From: Zeugodacus cucurbitae
Taxonomy: Eukaryota > Arthropoda > Insecta > Diptera > Tephritidae
Direction: 5' to 3'
Assembly (NCBI RefSeq): GCF_028554725.1
Contig: NC_071671.1
Span: 20,831,501 to 20,895,500 of the forward strand
DNA: 64,000 nucleotides
Made by a program: the position numbers and the translations under genes. The notes beneath the pieces are model-generated. The model had not been told where the DNA came from. It saw only the letters and a list, made by a program, of their open reading frames with translations, and did not search any database. This document shows positions 1-11,154 of the stretch, one piece after another (the first letter of the stretch is position 1; each line of letters begins with the position of its first letter).

Positions 1-1161
1 ATATGTGAGAATGCAATGAAGAACTACTGTTTATATAATATTTAATACTGTTTATATATTAAATAAATATGGCATAATTTTTTTTAAATATTTCTAAAAT
101 TATTATTGTCAATATTGATACTACGATTTTAAAATATATTGTAGATAATTTTTTTGATAATAATTTTACTTAAATTTCCTATTTCCTCACTTATAACCAA
201 AAATATATAAAAAAAAAAACAATTATTATAAATTATATATAATTTTGAATTTTTTTTAACTTCACCAGTGCTTTTTAAAAACTTTATTTAAATTAAAAAT
301 TTTGAAGACTTAAATTAAGACTTATAATTAATTATTGGTGGAGTATGTCTCAGGACAATACCACGGTTGGAATGAAACTCTAACTGATTTAAAGTATATG
401 CCAAGAAAGCTTTAAAATTTATTTATATAGGATTCGAAAGGTTAGAGAATTTTTACTCCCTTAAAGATTTGAACATAAATAGTAGCCAAAATTTATATAT
501 AGACTTATTTCAGACAAGAGACGCTATAATGCATATCTTCCTGAATAACCTAGACAATGTAGGGATCTTATATTACAAATATAAAATAATGATAGTTGCT
601 AGGTAGTTCTATATCGGAGCGACTTTGGGGGAAGCTCTATTTAAACTTAACGCAATCATTATTTTCATTTGCATTGTTTCAGAAGAGCTAATTGTAACTA
701 AAAATTGTGAAATTAAGAATTTCGTGAGTTTAGAAGGTTCAAGGGGTCTATTATTCTACTGTGTGTTCGATTCAACCACTTTTGCTTAGTGAGTTCAATA
801 ATAAAGTAGAGGATGTATTGACAGATTAAGATTAAGTCAAATATGAGATAAGTTGTTCGATAAGTTCGATAAGTGAATGATAGATTCCAGGTAGGAAGAC
901 TAATCGGTCCAAAATAATTAAAGTTTTCCGAATTTTTAACAATAAAAATCGGAGGCCTTGATTTAGATTAAATTTCGGATAACTCTAAGACTACAAGTAA
1001 TATTAAGGATTAATTAAAGTTTAAGCAATTGAATCTTCATGCATTTTAAAGTCTTAATAACGAAAGAATCGTTTGGTGACATTGCTGTGGCACGCTTAAA
1101 GCCATATACATCCTTACGGAAGTGGTGTTGCGCTACTGAAAAAAAAAATATAAAAATATTA
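1..1161. other. Non-coding AT-rich DNA, nothing recognised
   Basis: No open frame with family resemblance, no repeat termini and no RNA gene is seen. It lies downstream of Pkc53E exon 3 and is probably intron 3. Confidence 0.6.
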
Positions 1162-1496
1162 GGTCTACAACTTTGCTTCCGCCGTTTTTTGTAAATTTAA
1201 GGTTTTTTTTTGTATAATAACGGTTACAAAAATGTTATTCAAAATATTAGCCGTCGCTCGCAACTACTTTTGACCATCTTTCTGGCAGCATGCATATTCC
1301 GTGCAAATGTCGAGAATTCGGATCAAAAAGTGACATTTTCAGTTGAGAATAAGTTTGGGATGCAAACAGATGTCTACAAATATTTTGTTGGGTTAATGTG
1401 GACCCAATGTCCAAGGTCGATATAAAACGATTTAATCGACCAGTGCTTTACCCTACAGACTTCTATTGGAAAACGGCGGAAGAAAAGTTGTAGACT
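1162..1496 (-). mobile_element. Mariner-like element, internally deleted to 335 bp
   Basis: Inverted termini GGTCTACAACTTTGCTTCCG (left) and the reverse complement of GTCTACAACTTTTCTTCCGC (right) are flanked by TA (1160-1161 and 1497-1498), the mariner target. On the minus strand a 29-codon frame (1336-1247) starts M-S-L-F-D-P-N-S-R-H-L, like the N-terminus of a mariner transposase. It then jumps directly to L-P-E-R-W-S-K-V-V-A-S-D-G and a stop, like the transposase C-terminus. The whole catalytic domain is missing, so this is a non-autonomous deletion derivative. The terminus and start/end pattern match insect mariner elements as remembered; the exact subfamily is not determined. Confidence 0.8.
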
Positions 1497-1708
1497 TAAT
1501 ATTATTTTCTGGATTGATGTGAAATTTAAATTCCAGAGATTTCACGCGAAATAACAAACAAATGCGCTTCTATGAAGAGTCAAGCGAGGGATTAAGAGAT
1601 ACAGCTAGAAGAAGATAGTTAAAGAAAGTGTGACGATATTCACACTTTCACACTCATTTACATATTTACACGCGTGTGTGGGTGCGTAGAGCACTGTGTG
1701 AAATCTCG

Positions 1709-1728
1709 CACACACACACACACACACA
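1709..1728. repeat. (CA)n microsatellite
   Basis: About ten uninterrupted CA dinucleotides, inside 1499-2160, which otherwise holds no recognised feature. Confidence 0.9.
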
Positions 1729-2159
1729 TTTATGAAAATATTTGTTGCAAACCACTCAAGTGGTTTACTTTGTTCGATAAGTTTTTATTATTTTCTGTGC
1801 TGCAAAATTAAGCGAAAGTGCAGAAAGTGTGGAGCAAAAATTGTTGTTTGCATTACAATACCTGTGTCACGCTTGATGTAGAATAAGACACATTCAAAAT
1901 AAAATTTCTTGCACTCTAAATTTCGCAGAAATCAGACAGGGACTGACGCTTGACTCAAGCTTCGACTGCTTGCCGCACTTAATATTTGCCTTTGCATTTG
2001 CTGACAGTTTGTTGCATGCAAAGAAAATTGTTGTTGCATTACGCATTCACGGGAATGTTTGTATGTGTGCGCGCGTAACTTTTGACCAACAAAAGTCTAT
2101 ATATAGTACATATTTATGAGCAGTCCTTGTGTGGCATGCAACATGCCTCTGGGTAGCAC

Positions 2160-5100
2160 ACACGCTGCCGCACACTCGTGATTACCCGGATGGGTAATCT
2201 GTTTCTTGGTATTCAGGCACCCTAGCTGGGCTCTAAGCTACGGGGGGGTCGGCAGGTCGCGGATAGCCGAACGGCCTGTAGTAGCAGGTTAGTTGCGAGA
2301 TAAGTTAAAACGTATAAGCAATCCCCGACGATGAGCGACAAGAGTGAAGGATGCGGTATAAATGCTAGCAGATCCGATGAAACTCCTGTGACAGTGGCGA
2401 ATCGACACCGCCTCTTAGAATTAAGTGTTCCCATTATTATTCTTGGACGTAATGAGCCAAAGAAAATCCAGGCGCGACAGACCCATAGTGGGCGGCTTCC
2501 TGGTCAGCGTCTGTTCACCAGGTTAGGTGCGGCTGCCATCATGAATCGATCGGTACGCACCGCGGCACACTGGGAGTCCCTCGAAGTAACGACAGCAACT
2601 TCTCTGCTGTCGTGACCGAAAGGGTGATGTGAGCCTGCTCTGTCGAGGTGTCAGTTGCGGTGTGTATCAGTAACCCGCCCCTTCGGGCTCTGATCAAGGA
2701 GTGTGCATTGGACGTAGGAGTAGTAGCCTACGTTGCCCCGGGCGAGCGCCGGTCCGTCCGTGTTTTCCGGGACTGGTAAAGCGAAGGACAGGCCTTAGGG
2801 AACTGGGGTAGGGGCCGTGCCCCGAGGGTATGCCCGTTCCTGTTTATTTCGGCCCGCCCCCCTGCACACGATGCGCTGGTAAATACAACCAATGGAGAGT
2901 AACATGAGAAACAAAACAACACATGTCAACAATAACAGTAGTAACAGTTTGGGTGATAATGATAGCAAGCTACAAGATACATACTCTTTCCAAACGACGC
3001 CGAGTGTGGATTCAGACCCGTTCAAGCGCGTACCTAAATTAGGTAGGTCCCCGGTGAAAAACCTTAGCATTGAAAAACCAGCTCGAGCGAGATCATCGCC
3101 ACCAGTGCTATGTGATGCGCTCACGAAGACAGTACAACCTCGGGAGACTATATGTCTGAGCTGGGGGATACGATCAAGAAGTTAAATGAAATAATGAGTC
3201 CATCAATAACAGTATGAGAGATCTTCTAAGTCTGATAACAAAGCTGTATGCAAGTGCTCAGGAGGAGCACATCGCAAACAAAGAAATAAGACGTAGTATT
3301 CTCACGATGCCAATGACAGTTGAAACAACGCCAAAGAGACCCCGTGAGGAAAAACAGCTGAAACGTAGAACGCCCCCAAAGAGAAACAAAACCACACATA
3401 AAGAAACTGCGAGCAATATAGAAGCTAAGCCAAACAATGATACAAAGGGAAACAGTCCTGTTAAAAGCAAAGATAATGAGATGGGAAAGAAAGATGGATA
3501 GATTAACGTTAAACGAAAATCACAAAGGAAGGCTCCTAATAAACCCCCACCTAGACCCGATGCTTTAATCATCGAGCGGACTGGTGAAATGTCCTACAGC
3601 GACATTCTAAGAGCAGTGAAGAAAGACGATAAACTACAGAAACTCGGCGAAAATGTGACGAGGATTAGAAAGACGGCCAAAGGTGAAATTCTTATAGAAC
3701 TAAAAGAGGCGCAAATGAAAAGCACTGGTGAGTTCCCGACCGAGATAGGCAAAGTACTAGGAAACGAGGCGCAGATTAGAACACTAACCCACGAAGTAAT
3801 GGTGGAAATCAGAGATCTCGACGAAATCACAACTAAGGAGGACATCGCCGAGGCAATTCGCTCTCAAATAAAAGAGTTATCAAATTTTGACAAAAAGTCG
3901 ATCAGAAGCATTAGACCGGCGTATCTTGGAACGCAAATAGCCGTGGTAAGCCTACCAGCCGTCGAAGCAAGAACTCTCCTAGACACACATAAAATAAAGA
4001 CAGGCTGGGTAGTGAGTAGAATAAGGGCGAAACTAAACTTAAGGAGGTGTTTCAGGTGTCTGGAATACGGACATTTAGCGAAAACTTGCGCCAACCCTGA
4101 CGATAGGAGTCAGTGTTGCGTCAAGTGTGGCGAAATCGGACACTTTGCGAAAGAGTGCTGCCAAAAACCGTCATGTAACGCACGTAAGAAAAAAGGTAGA
4201 GAAAACACTGACCACCAAATAGGTAGCTAGAGGCGTGTAAAAGCACCAAAAAATGAGAGTAATGCAGCTTAACTTAAACCACTGCAAGGCTGCACAAGAA
4301 CTTCTTGGGCAAACTGTGTACGAGCAACATTTGGATGTGGCTATAATAAGTGAGCAGTATAAGAACATAAATGACGGGTCATGGATCTCCGACAGTACAA
4401 GCAAAGCTGCTATATGGGCCTGTGGAGGAAAAACATTCCAAGACAAGCCGTTGCTAGGTAAATCATACTACACTCGTGCAAAAATAGACGGGATCAATTT
4501 CTATAGTTGCTATATCCCGCCAAGCGTACCCCAAAATGACTTTGAAAAAATACTAGACGACCTGGTGAGAGAAGTCCTGACCACTACGATGAATGTAGTG
4601 GCAGGTGATTTTAATGCGTGGGCGATGGAGTGGGGTAGCACCTGTACGAACAGGCGCGGAGACACTCTACTCAAAGCATTCTCTTTATTAGACGTGGTGT
4701 TGCTAAACACCGGAAACAAAAACACTTTTGAAAAGAATGGCCGCGGTTCTGTGATCGATATCACATTCGTCAGCAGCCCTCTGGCGCGGACAACAAACTG
4801 GCATGTGGGTGACCTCTACACGCACAGTGATCACCGGGCTATTTTGTTTGATATTGGACACTCAACGCGAACTTTAAGGAATCCACGTTTTAATACTGTA
4901 AAAAGAAAAGGATGGAAAGTGCAAACGTTAGACGAAGAGCTCTTCAGAATCTCGCTAGATGATAACTTGAATTGTGCGGAAGATATAGATCGACAGGCTG
5001 AGATACTTGTGAAACACATTAGTAAAGCATGTGATGCGTCTATGTGTAGAAGGAAAAATGGAACCTACAGAAAACCCGTATACTGGTAGAACCAAGAAAT

Positions 5101-5260
5101 TTACATCTTAAGAAGTGAATGCCACAAGGCGAGGCGGATTTATCAACGGAGTCAGGGGTCGACGAACCATGAAGAGCTGCGGGAAGTTTTTAAGCGTAAA
5201 CGCAGCGAACTGAAAAATGCAGCAAATATGAAAATATATAACATAGCAGGGAGATCCATA
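2160..5260 (+). mobile_element. R1-clade non-LTR retrotransposon, 5' UTR present, 3' truncated, decayed
   Basis: A GC-rich block inside AT-rich DNA carries, in order, a long 5' UTR-like segment (about 2160-2890), an ORF1 gag-like remnant (2892-4230) and an ORF2 endonuclease (4253-5089, continuing past a stop to about 5260). The reverse transcriptase and 3' end are absent: sequence after about 5260 is AT-rich and unrelated. Loss of the 3' part is unusual, because LINEs normally truncate at the 5' end, so a later deletion is likely. Endonuclease and gag layout match the R1 clade (R1, RT1, Waldo, TRAS/SART relatives). A hairpin ATTACCC-GGAT-GGGTAAT lies at 2181-2198 close to the presumed start. 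The exact 5' boundary is uncertain. Confidence 0.85.
2892..4230 (+). pseudogene. R1-clade ORF1 (gag-like, zinc knuckles), frameshifted
   Basis: The frame opens at 2892 with a polar N-terminus rich in Asn, Ser and Thr. Near 3145-3152 the reading shifts to the frame containing M-S-E-L-G-D-T-I-K-K-L-N-E, and near 3208 it shifts again to the frame of S-M-R-D-L-L-S-L. A stop at 3499-3501 interrupts a Lys/Pro-rich region, after which the same frame runs to 4230. The C-terminal part (from about 3589) has the gag-like stretch S-Y-S-D-I-L-R-A-V and two CCHC knuckles: C-F-R-C-L-E-Y-G-H-L-A-K-T-C and C-V-K-C-G-E-I-G-H-F-A-K-E-C. A third knuckle appears decayed. The product would bind element RNA, but this copy cannot make it. 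Confidence 0.85.
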
Positions 5261-5263
5261 TGA
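4253..5263 (+). pseudogene. R1-clade ORF2, APE-type endonuclease domain, truncated before RT
   Basis: The open part (4253-5089, 278 codons) is a complete apurinic/apyrimidinic-type endonuclease. Visible motifs are M-Q-L-N-L-N-H-C-K at the start, the catalytic Glu in I-I-S-E-Q-Y, Y-I-P-P-S, V-A-G-D-F-N-A-W, V-I-D-I-T-F and H-S-D-H-R-A. A TAG at 5087 interrupts Y-W-[stop]-N-Q-E-I; the frame then continues L-R-S-E-C-H-K-A-R-R-I-Y to about 5263. That linker normally precedes the reverse transcriptase, which is missing. It starts 22 nt after the ORF1 stop, a normal arrangement in this clade. Confidence 0.87.
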
Positions 5264-7465
5264 TGAAGGAATGAAAGCTTTACATCCGATTAGACATAAA
5301 AATGCTTTATATTCAATTCGTTCGCAGCCAGATTGTTTATGTATCAACAAAAGAAATGAGAAGATAATGAAAAATATATAGTATAAATAGTATTTCGTAT
5401 TGATGCCTGTATATGTTTTACATTTTTCAAGCATTATGGTAGTGTGACTATATAAATATCTGAATATTTTAAATATGATACTGAGTTAAATAAATTTATT
5501 TCTTTTGTAATAATTTTTACTATTATTAACTCTACCTTAGGCAGAACTTCTTTTATATTAGTACATCAATAAAATAAATATTTTCCATACTATAAATCAC
5601 CCTGTATATGAAATAAAATTTCAAACTTCCTTATACAAATACATATATATATATCTTAAATGCAGACAATTTAATTTGTTTTTTGTAAAAAAAAAAAAAA
5701 AATATAAGTAAGTTTACAAACATGCACTGGTGAAGTTTTACAATGCGCTTATCTTTCGGATTCGGTTTTTGTTTGCGTGCAGCTGACGCTTCCGCACGCG
5801 CTGCATCTGATGTATGAGAATAAAAGCATTTTGGTTTGTGTTGACAGTTTGACAATTGTATATAAATGTTTTCTGGCTTGCGGTTTTTGTTTGTTGCCTT
5901 GCATGTGTGTGGAAGTGTGAGCTTTATGTCCTTAAAACTTGCATTGTAGGTGTGAATTTGTAGATGTACGCATATAGTACTAAATTAGAAAATATATTTC
6001 GGAGGGAGAAAAAACCTAAAAATAGAGGTGGACGATTCAGGTCTATTTCGAAAAATGTGTCATCTTAATTCAGTGGCAACATATTGAAAAAACCAGAAAC
6101 TCTCAGTAAGTGAGAAAAATAATAAATTGACTCATTTACTTTTTTGGACTAGTTGGGGAGTAGTTATGTGAAAAATATGAAGCATTCGTTTTCTAATCGG
6201 ATAATAAGATAAGCTTAAGCATATATTTGTGGCAAACTATAGTCAACTAACAAGAAAGGTATGTATATACATACGTGAGCAGTTACTTGCTTATATGTAA
6301 GCTTATGTGTAGATGCTCTCAAACGCGGCGCATGCGGTACTAACGGTAGATTTTTATTACTTAAGATAAGCTATCCATTTTCCACGACTATTAGTTATGG
6401 CAAGGAAATCGGCCATATAAGGAACATTTATGTTTTAGTAAATAGTTTTCACTATTAGGTAATCATTATGGTGGAAAAGTTATTAATAGAAAACATTTCT
6501 TATATTCTAAGGAAATAGTATAACAATATACATATTTTGATGAAATTAATTTTCGTTTATTTCGCAGTGAAAAAATTTTATTTTCATATCAAAATTATTC
6601 AAAAATCATTAATCTTTATTTATTAACAATTTTCTTAAAATTATAAATAATAAAAATATATATTAATGTCTATTAAAAAAATAATGTAAGAAAATATATT
6701 TTGTTATTTAAAACCATTTTTTTTCTTAATACCAATGGTCTAAACGTGAAAAAATGTTAAGCAATATGAGTTTTGGTATTAATAAACTAATGAATGATGT
6801 GTACAAATATATTATGAAAATGTGTTAAAAAAAGAAAATTAATATTTATGACAAAAAACTAAACAAAAAATAGAATAATAATAAAATAAAATTGAAAGCA
6901 AATATTTGTAGTTTTTTAATTAATATATGAAAATAATTATTTCACAAAATGTAATAACTAAAAAATAAAATGAAATAAAATATAACTAAAAATTACCTAA
7001 TTTATTTTTTTAGTTTAACAATTTTACAATTTTTTTATAAAAAATGTATGGCCATTAAATATGTTTTTTAAATAGTAAATAATTTTAAAGTTTTTAAAAT
7101 ATTTTCTCCTATTATTTTGAAATAAATTTATTATTAATTCATTTATTTTATATAAATGTATTTAAGAAATTGATAATAAATTAGTTGAGTTATTTTGTTT
7201 GAAATTGATTTATTTTTTTTTTTTGTAGAAAAACATTTAATAAATTTGAATACGAAATTTTTTAAAGTAAAAATATTAAGCATTGATATATGACAAAGAA
7301 ACTTCAAATTTAATTTAAATAATTCCTTTAATAAAAAGTATATTTTCAGTATTATTAATTTTGTTCAATATCCTCATATTTGTGCAATTAATTATAAATT
7401 TATCTATTATTATAATTTATATTTATAAATATTTTTTGGAATCTTTCATTTCAGAAAAAACTTAC
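5264..7465. other. Probable Pkc53E intron 3, very AT-rich, no gene
   Basis: This lies just downstream of exon 3's donor. About 6530-7360 is extreme A+T with many poly-A and poly-T runs. A short GC-richer island lies near 5741-5830. No C1B or C2 exon of Pkc53E was recognised on the minus strand. Confidence 0.6.
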
Positions 7466-7545
7466 GGAATCGATTCCCTTATCCTTGCCGGGGCATATGA
7501 ACGTAACATATTCGTGACAACGCTTGTGCACCACATACGAACAAA
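7466..7545 (-). CDS. Pkc53E: Pkc53E exon 3: second half of the C1A domain
   Basis: This 80-nt exon follows the acceptor CTCTTTATTACAG and ends at the donor GTAAGT. It completes Val76 and encodes residues 77-102, from C77-S-Y-V-V-H82-K-R-C85 to F-I-C93 and then a P-G-K-D-K-G-I-D-S end. With exons 1 and 2 it gives a full C1 signature: H44, C57, C60, C74, C77, H82, C85 and C93 with spacing H-X12-C-X2-C-X13-C-X2-C-X4-H-X2-C-X7-C. The exon ends in phase 0 after Ser102. The downstream C1B, C2 and kinase exons are not found in 1-7465 and must lie past the left edge, so the gene is partial here. Confidence 0.93.
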
Positions 7546-8048
7546 CTGTAATAAAGAGGAGAGAAGAAGAATGAAATAGTAAGAAATATAGTGATTTGAC
7601 ATAAAAAGTTAGTGTGATACTCAAAAGGTTGCAAAATGTTGTCTTGCTTCCTGCACTGTCCTTCGCCAAGGAGCGCCTCGTAAAAGTACAGTTAGCTTGT
7701 TGCTGCGACATGTACCAAAACTAGATATGTGAATATATATGGGTAGTTTAGAAAGTTAGTATGTAGCAATAATATATGTGTCTGTATGCATTTCTAAGCT
7801 ATATCAGTAACCATAAGTCCATTATAGGGTCTGTTCGTACTAAGCTTGTATTGCTCTTTAGACTGTCAGTGATAGTTGTGCCGAAGTTGTAGTGATATCC
7901 TTTCATACCAATACTTGCACTAACTACTTTACTTGTTTAACTTTATATGTTTTTTTTTTATTTTCTTGATGTTTGTATTTTAGTATGTGAAGCTTAAGGC
8001 ACTCTGTCATTGAGGTAGAAAATTTTGCAAGAAATGTTTTGAACTCAC
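7546..8048 (-). other. Pkc53E: Pkc53E intron 2 (503 bp)
   Basis: The intron runs from GTGAGTTC at 8048 to the pyrimidine-rich acceptor ending at 7546 (minus strand). It contains no recognised repeat. Confidence 0.88.
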
Positions 8049-8080
8049 CTTGACATTGGAATCCTTGTTTGCCAAAGCCC
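8049..8080 (-). CDS. Pkc53E: Pkc53E exon 2, a 32-nt microexon in C1A
   Basis: On the minus strand a pyrimidine-rich tract ending CAACCTACAG is followed by 32 nt and then the donor GTGAGTTC. The 32 nt supply the last base of Trp65, the codons G-F-G-K-Q-G-F-Q-C-Q (66-75) and the first base of Val76. This is exactly the glycine-rich segment that belongs between FIW in exon 1 and the C-S-Y-V-V-H start of exon 3. The phases (2, then 1) join both neighbours without any adjustment. Cys74 is a zinc ligand of C1A. The exon is far too short for ORF-based detection and was found by searching for the missing C1 segment. Conventional PKC genes in other animals are recalled to have a similarly tiny exon here. 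Confidence 0.93.
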
Positions 8081-8291
8081 CTGTAGGTTGTAAATGTAAC
8101 GGGAGAGAGAGAAAAAGTAGAAAATGTATTATTAAAAATGCGTTTTTATGCAAATTGGATAAAACATTTTATATAAAAAGGTCAAGGAATATATTCAGGA
8201 CCACTTATTTTAAACAGTTATACTATCATAAATATACATTTATGTTTAAAATATATTCGAAGTAGCTATTTTTTTTGTAACTTTCTATATA

Positions 8292-8424
8292 CAGTTGAAC
8301 TTCCATAAATCGAACTGCTCTAACTCGAAGTTCTCCATAATTCGTACTATTGAATTGGCAATAGAAGTCAAAACTCGAAGTTTTTTTGTGGATTATGGTG
8401 ATTCGAGTTAGAGAAGTTCCACTG
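8292..8424. mobile_element. Pogo/Tigger-like MITE, 133 bp
   Basis: The left end CAGTTGAACTTC leads into TCTAACTCGAAG. The right end is TTCGAGTTAGAGAAGTTCCACTG, so the termini are imperfect inverted repeats beginning CAGT. Both sides are flanked by TA (8290-8291 and 8425-8426). This combination is typical of pogo-type elements. There is no coding capacity. It sits 211 bp upstream (in transcription sense) of the Pkc53E microexon. Confidence 0.75.
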
Positions 8425-8429
8425 TATTT

Positions 8430-11150
8430 ATAAAATAGTGAAGTCTTCCAAACGACATATCAATAAATTTATCAATGGAAATGAGGAAGGGACCTGTAAC
8501 TTTTAAGTAAAATTATAAAAAAAAATTTTGACAAATCGACACTCTCTCTTCTGTAACAGTTCATCGGCATCTATTAAGCAGTTTCGATACCTTTCAGATT
8601 TTTCTGCAGCTAAACCCTGCGATCTTATGCTCAACGAATTGCTAAAAATAGCTATTCATGTATAGTATCAAGTTGTCTTAAAAGTTCTTCTATATACTGT
8701 TCTTAGAATTTGGAAAACACCCAACACAAAGATTACAAGGCAGCCACGACTTTGTTTCCTGTCTTTTGACTATATGTATATTTCCTGGAAAAATATCAAT
8801 GAAGGGGTATACAAATTTTGTACATTCAAATTGTGGTAGAAAACGCCGCGTCCATTTTGAGATACATAGTATACTACATAGTTATAAGTAGTGAACCCTA
8901 ATATCGTAAAACTATGCACTAGATGTATTTTTATGTAGATAGTTTCAGTTAATATCATGAACAGTTGTATTCTAGATCGAAAACTTTTTTAGGTATTTAA
9001 GGTTCTGGGAATATCGAAAATTTACAGCAAACTAATAATCCCAATATGAAAATCACCAAGAATGATGGTATCCATGGGACCACTTAGTGAAAGGGAACCA
9101 TATCTACGAAATAATTTCAAGTTATGCTGGTTCAACTTAAACCAATATAGATTCGTCTACGGATATCCAGAAAACCAGCACCCGCTTTAGCAAAGATTCA
9201 AAACTACAGATTTATTATGTCGTACATTAAGTAAAATAAAGAGATTAAGAGCGGTAAATTACTCTCATTTCTACATTCTCTCTCAAGCTCTTGAAGGAGT
9301 AAAGATTAAAATGTAATACTAATACTAAAAACATCCTTTCCATAAACATCTGCGAAGCAAATGCCGTGCGGCACACTTATGCAATAATTGCAAAAATATG
9401 GCAAGGAAGCAGCCGACCAAGACTGAAAGGCACTTTTATCTGGCTCGCCGCATAAAACTGCTGCCGCGCTGGCAAGCAGGTGTCGGCTGGTGGCTAATAA
9501 ATATAAATATGCCCAGTTGTTGGGCCGAAAACTTTGCGACTTTTGGGGTGAAAGGTGAACCAATAAAGTTAAGGTCAAGTGACATAAATATATATATGCA
9601 TATGTATAGTATAAATATATTGAAGAACGCAAACTTTCTAAACAACAACACTTTAAGGCGAAACTATGTCGCTCGAATTGACCGAGTTGAAGCTTGGCGG
9701 CAAAGTTAAAAGCTAATGGTCATTGACACTAAAAATTTAGTGAGTTAATTAACTTTATGACTTGGTCAATCATGCTAATAAGTTGAGTTGTGCAGTAGTC
9801 AAATTCTACGCACACAATTTGCATTATGTATGGTTGTGCACCAGGAGTTCGATGAGGCGTAGCGGAAAAAGAGACAAATTGTCAGCCATTAGTTATGTCC
9901 GATACAAACATATATGCCTATACAACTCCCTTTCGCCATTTAAGTGAGACTCTGAACCCATTTGTAGCAATTGAAGTTCACTTTGGCAAGATGGCGCCAA
10001 TTCGGCATTGACCTTGATGCTTGAACTCGCCGGTGCTCGCCACGTCTTTTGAGTAATTGCATTCAGGTTTATTGGAGCAAAATAATAAATATGAAGTGCT
10101 TAAGAAGTTGTCGCAAGCGAGTAAGTCAAGCGTGAATACGGCAAGTTGACTTAGTGCCAGTAAAATGGATGAGAATCTGTTGGCTATACGCATGATGAAT
10201 TCGGTTGCTTTCAGTTTTCGGTTGCTTTGGTGCCCATTGGTTCAGATGAAGAGTTCTAGCGTAAATTAGATACAGAAATTAGCATAAATTAAATACACGA
10301 AAAGGAAATTATCGGTCTTTTACGCCGGAGCAGTGATCTTTAGAGTAACAGGCAAATATGACACTGTACTAAATTTAATAATTGCTTCAAAATGAATATA
10401 AGCGAATTTATCGATCTGGAAAAGAAAAGTTGAATACAGTAAAAAATGGGATTTATCAGTAAAGGATGTTCTTATTACTAGTGCTCTTGCTCTATATCGT
10501 GGCAAACTATACTTTAGTCATGTATCATAACCAGAAATAGTAAGTAATTTTTAAGGTAATTCCGAGGCACAGTTCAATAACAAGTAGAACTACGAGAGTA
10601 CCTAAAAATCTATCTCCATATTTATAAATATTTTTTTTATTAGAGTAAGAGTTCCCGGTATCTAGGAAAAATAATAGAAATTTCTGATTAGCAAAGGGAA
10701 ATGAAATCGCATTTTGTCTCCAAGTACTGGCCTTCATATTATTCAATATCAAAGGAAATCTCATTGAAAGTAAGTAAGAAGTACATTAGCTCCATTTGAG
10801 AACTCAAAAATATTGTTCGATGATTATTTCCTATACCACAATAGTTGAGACTTGAATATTTTATCTTGGGAAGCATCAATTCTTAACTCGCAGGGTTTTT
10901 TTTAATATGACCCATGAAATTACTAATGATTAAAGATATTGTTACTACTCGAGATACGGAAGAAGCGCGTAGAATACTAAAGCCCGTAAAACTTAAAAGC
11001 ACATACATACATATAGCATATGGGGCATTCTCTGGGAAAAAAGCCCCTTGAAAAAAAAGTTCTTTATTTTCTTTGGCAATTATATATCTTATAGTACATG
11101 TAAAACCTAACCTTTTGTAAAAAAATGTACGAACCGCCATAACTTTAAAA
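8430..11150. other. Intronic DNA, no recognised feature
   Basis: Scattered short frames are not family-like. The slightly GC-richer stretch 9360-9560 and 9960-10060 shows no motif I can name. Confidence 0.5.
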
Positions 11151-11154
11151 CTAA

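Noticed and set aside
2222..3124. Minus-strand ORFs and the 94-codon plus ORF at 2331 in the R1-clade 5' UTR
   Set aside because: No gag or known domain similarity; best read as GC-rich UTR and antisense shadows, although a short upstream frame cannot be excluded.
1..7465. Search for the next Pkc53E exons (C1B, C2) on the minus strand
   Set aside because: No frame with the expected C1B Cys/His pattern or C2 motifs was seen; the exons are presumed to lie beyond the left edge.
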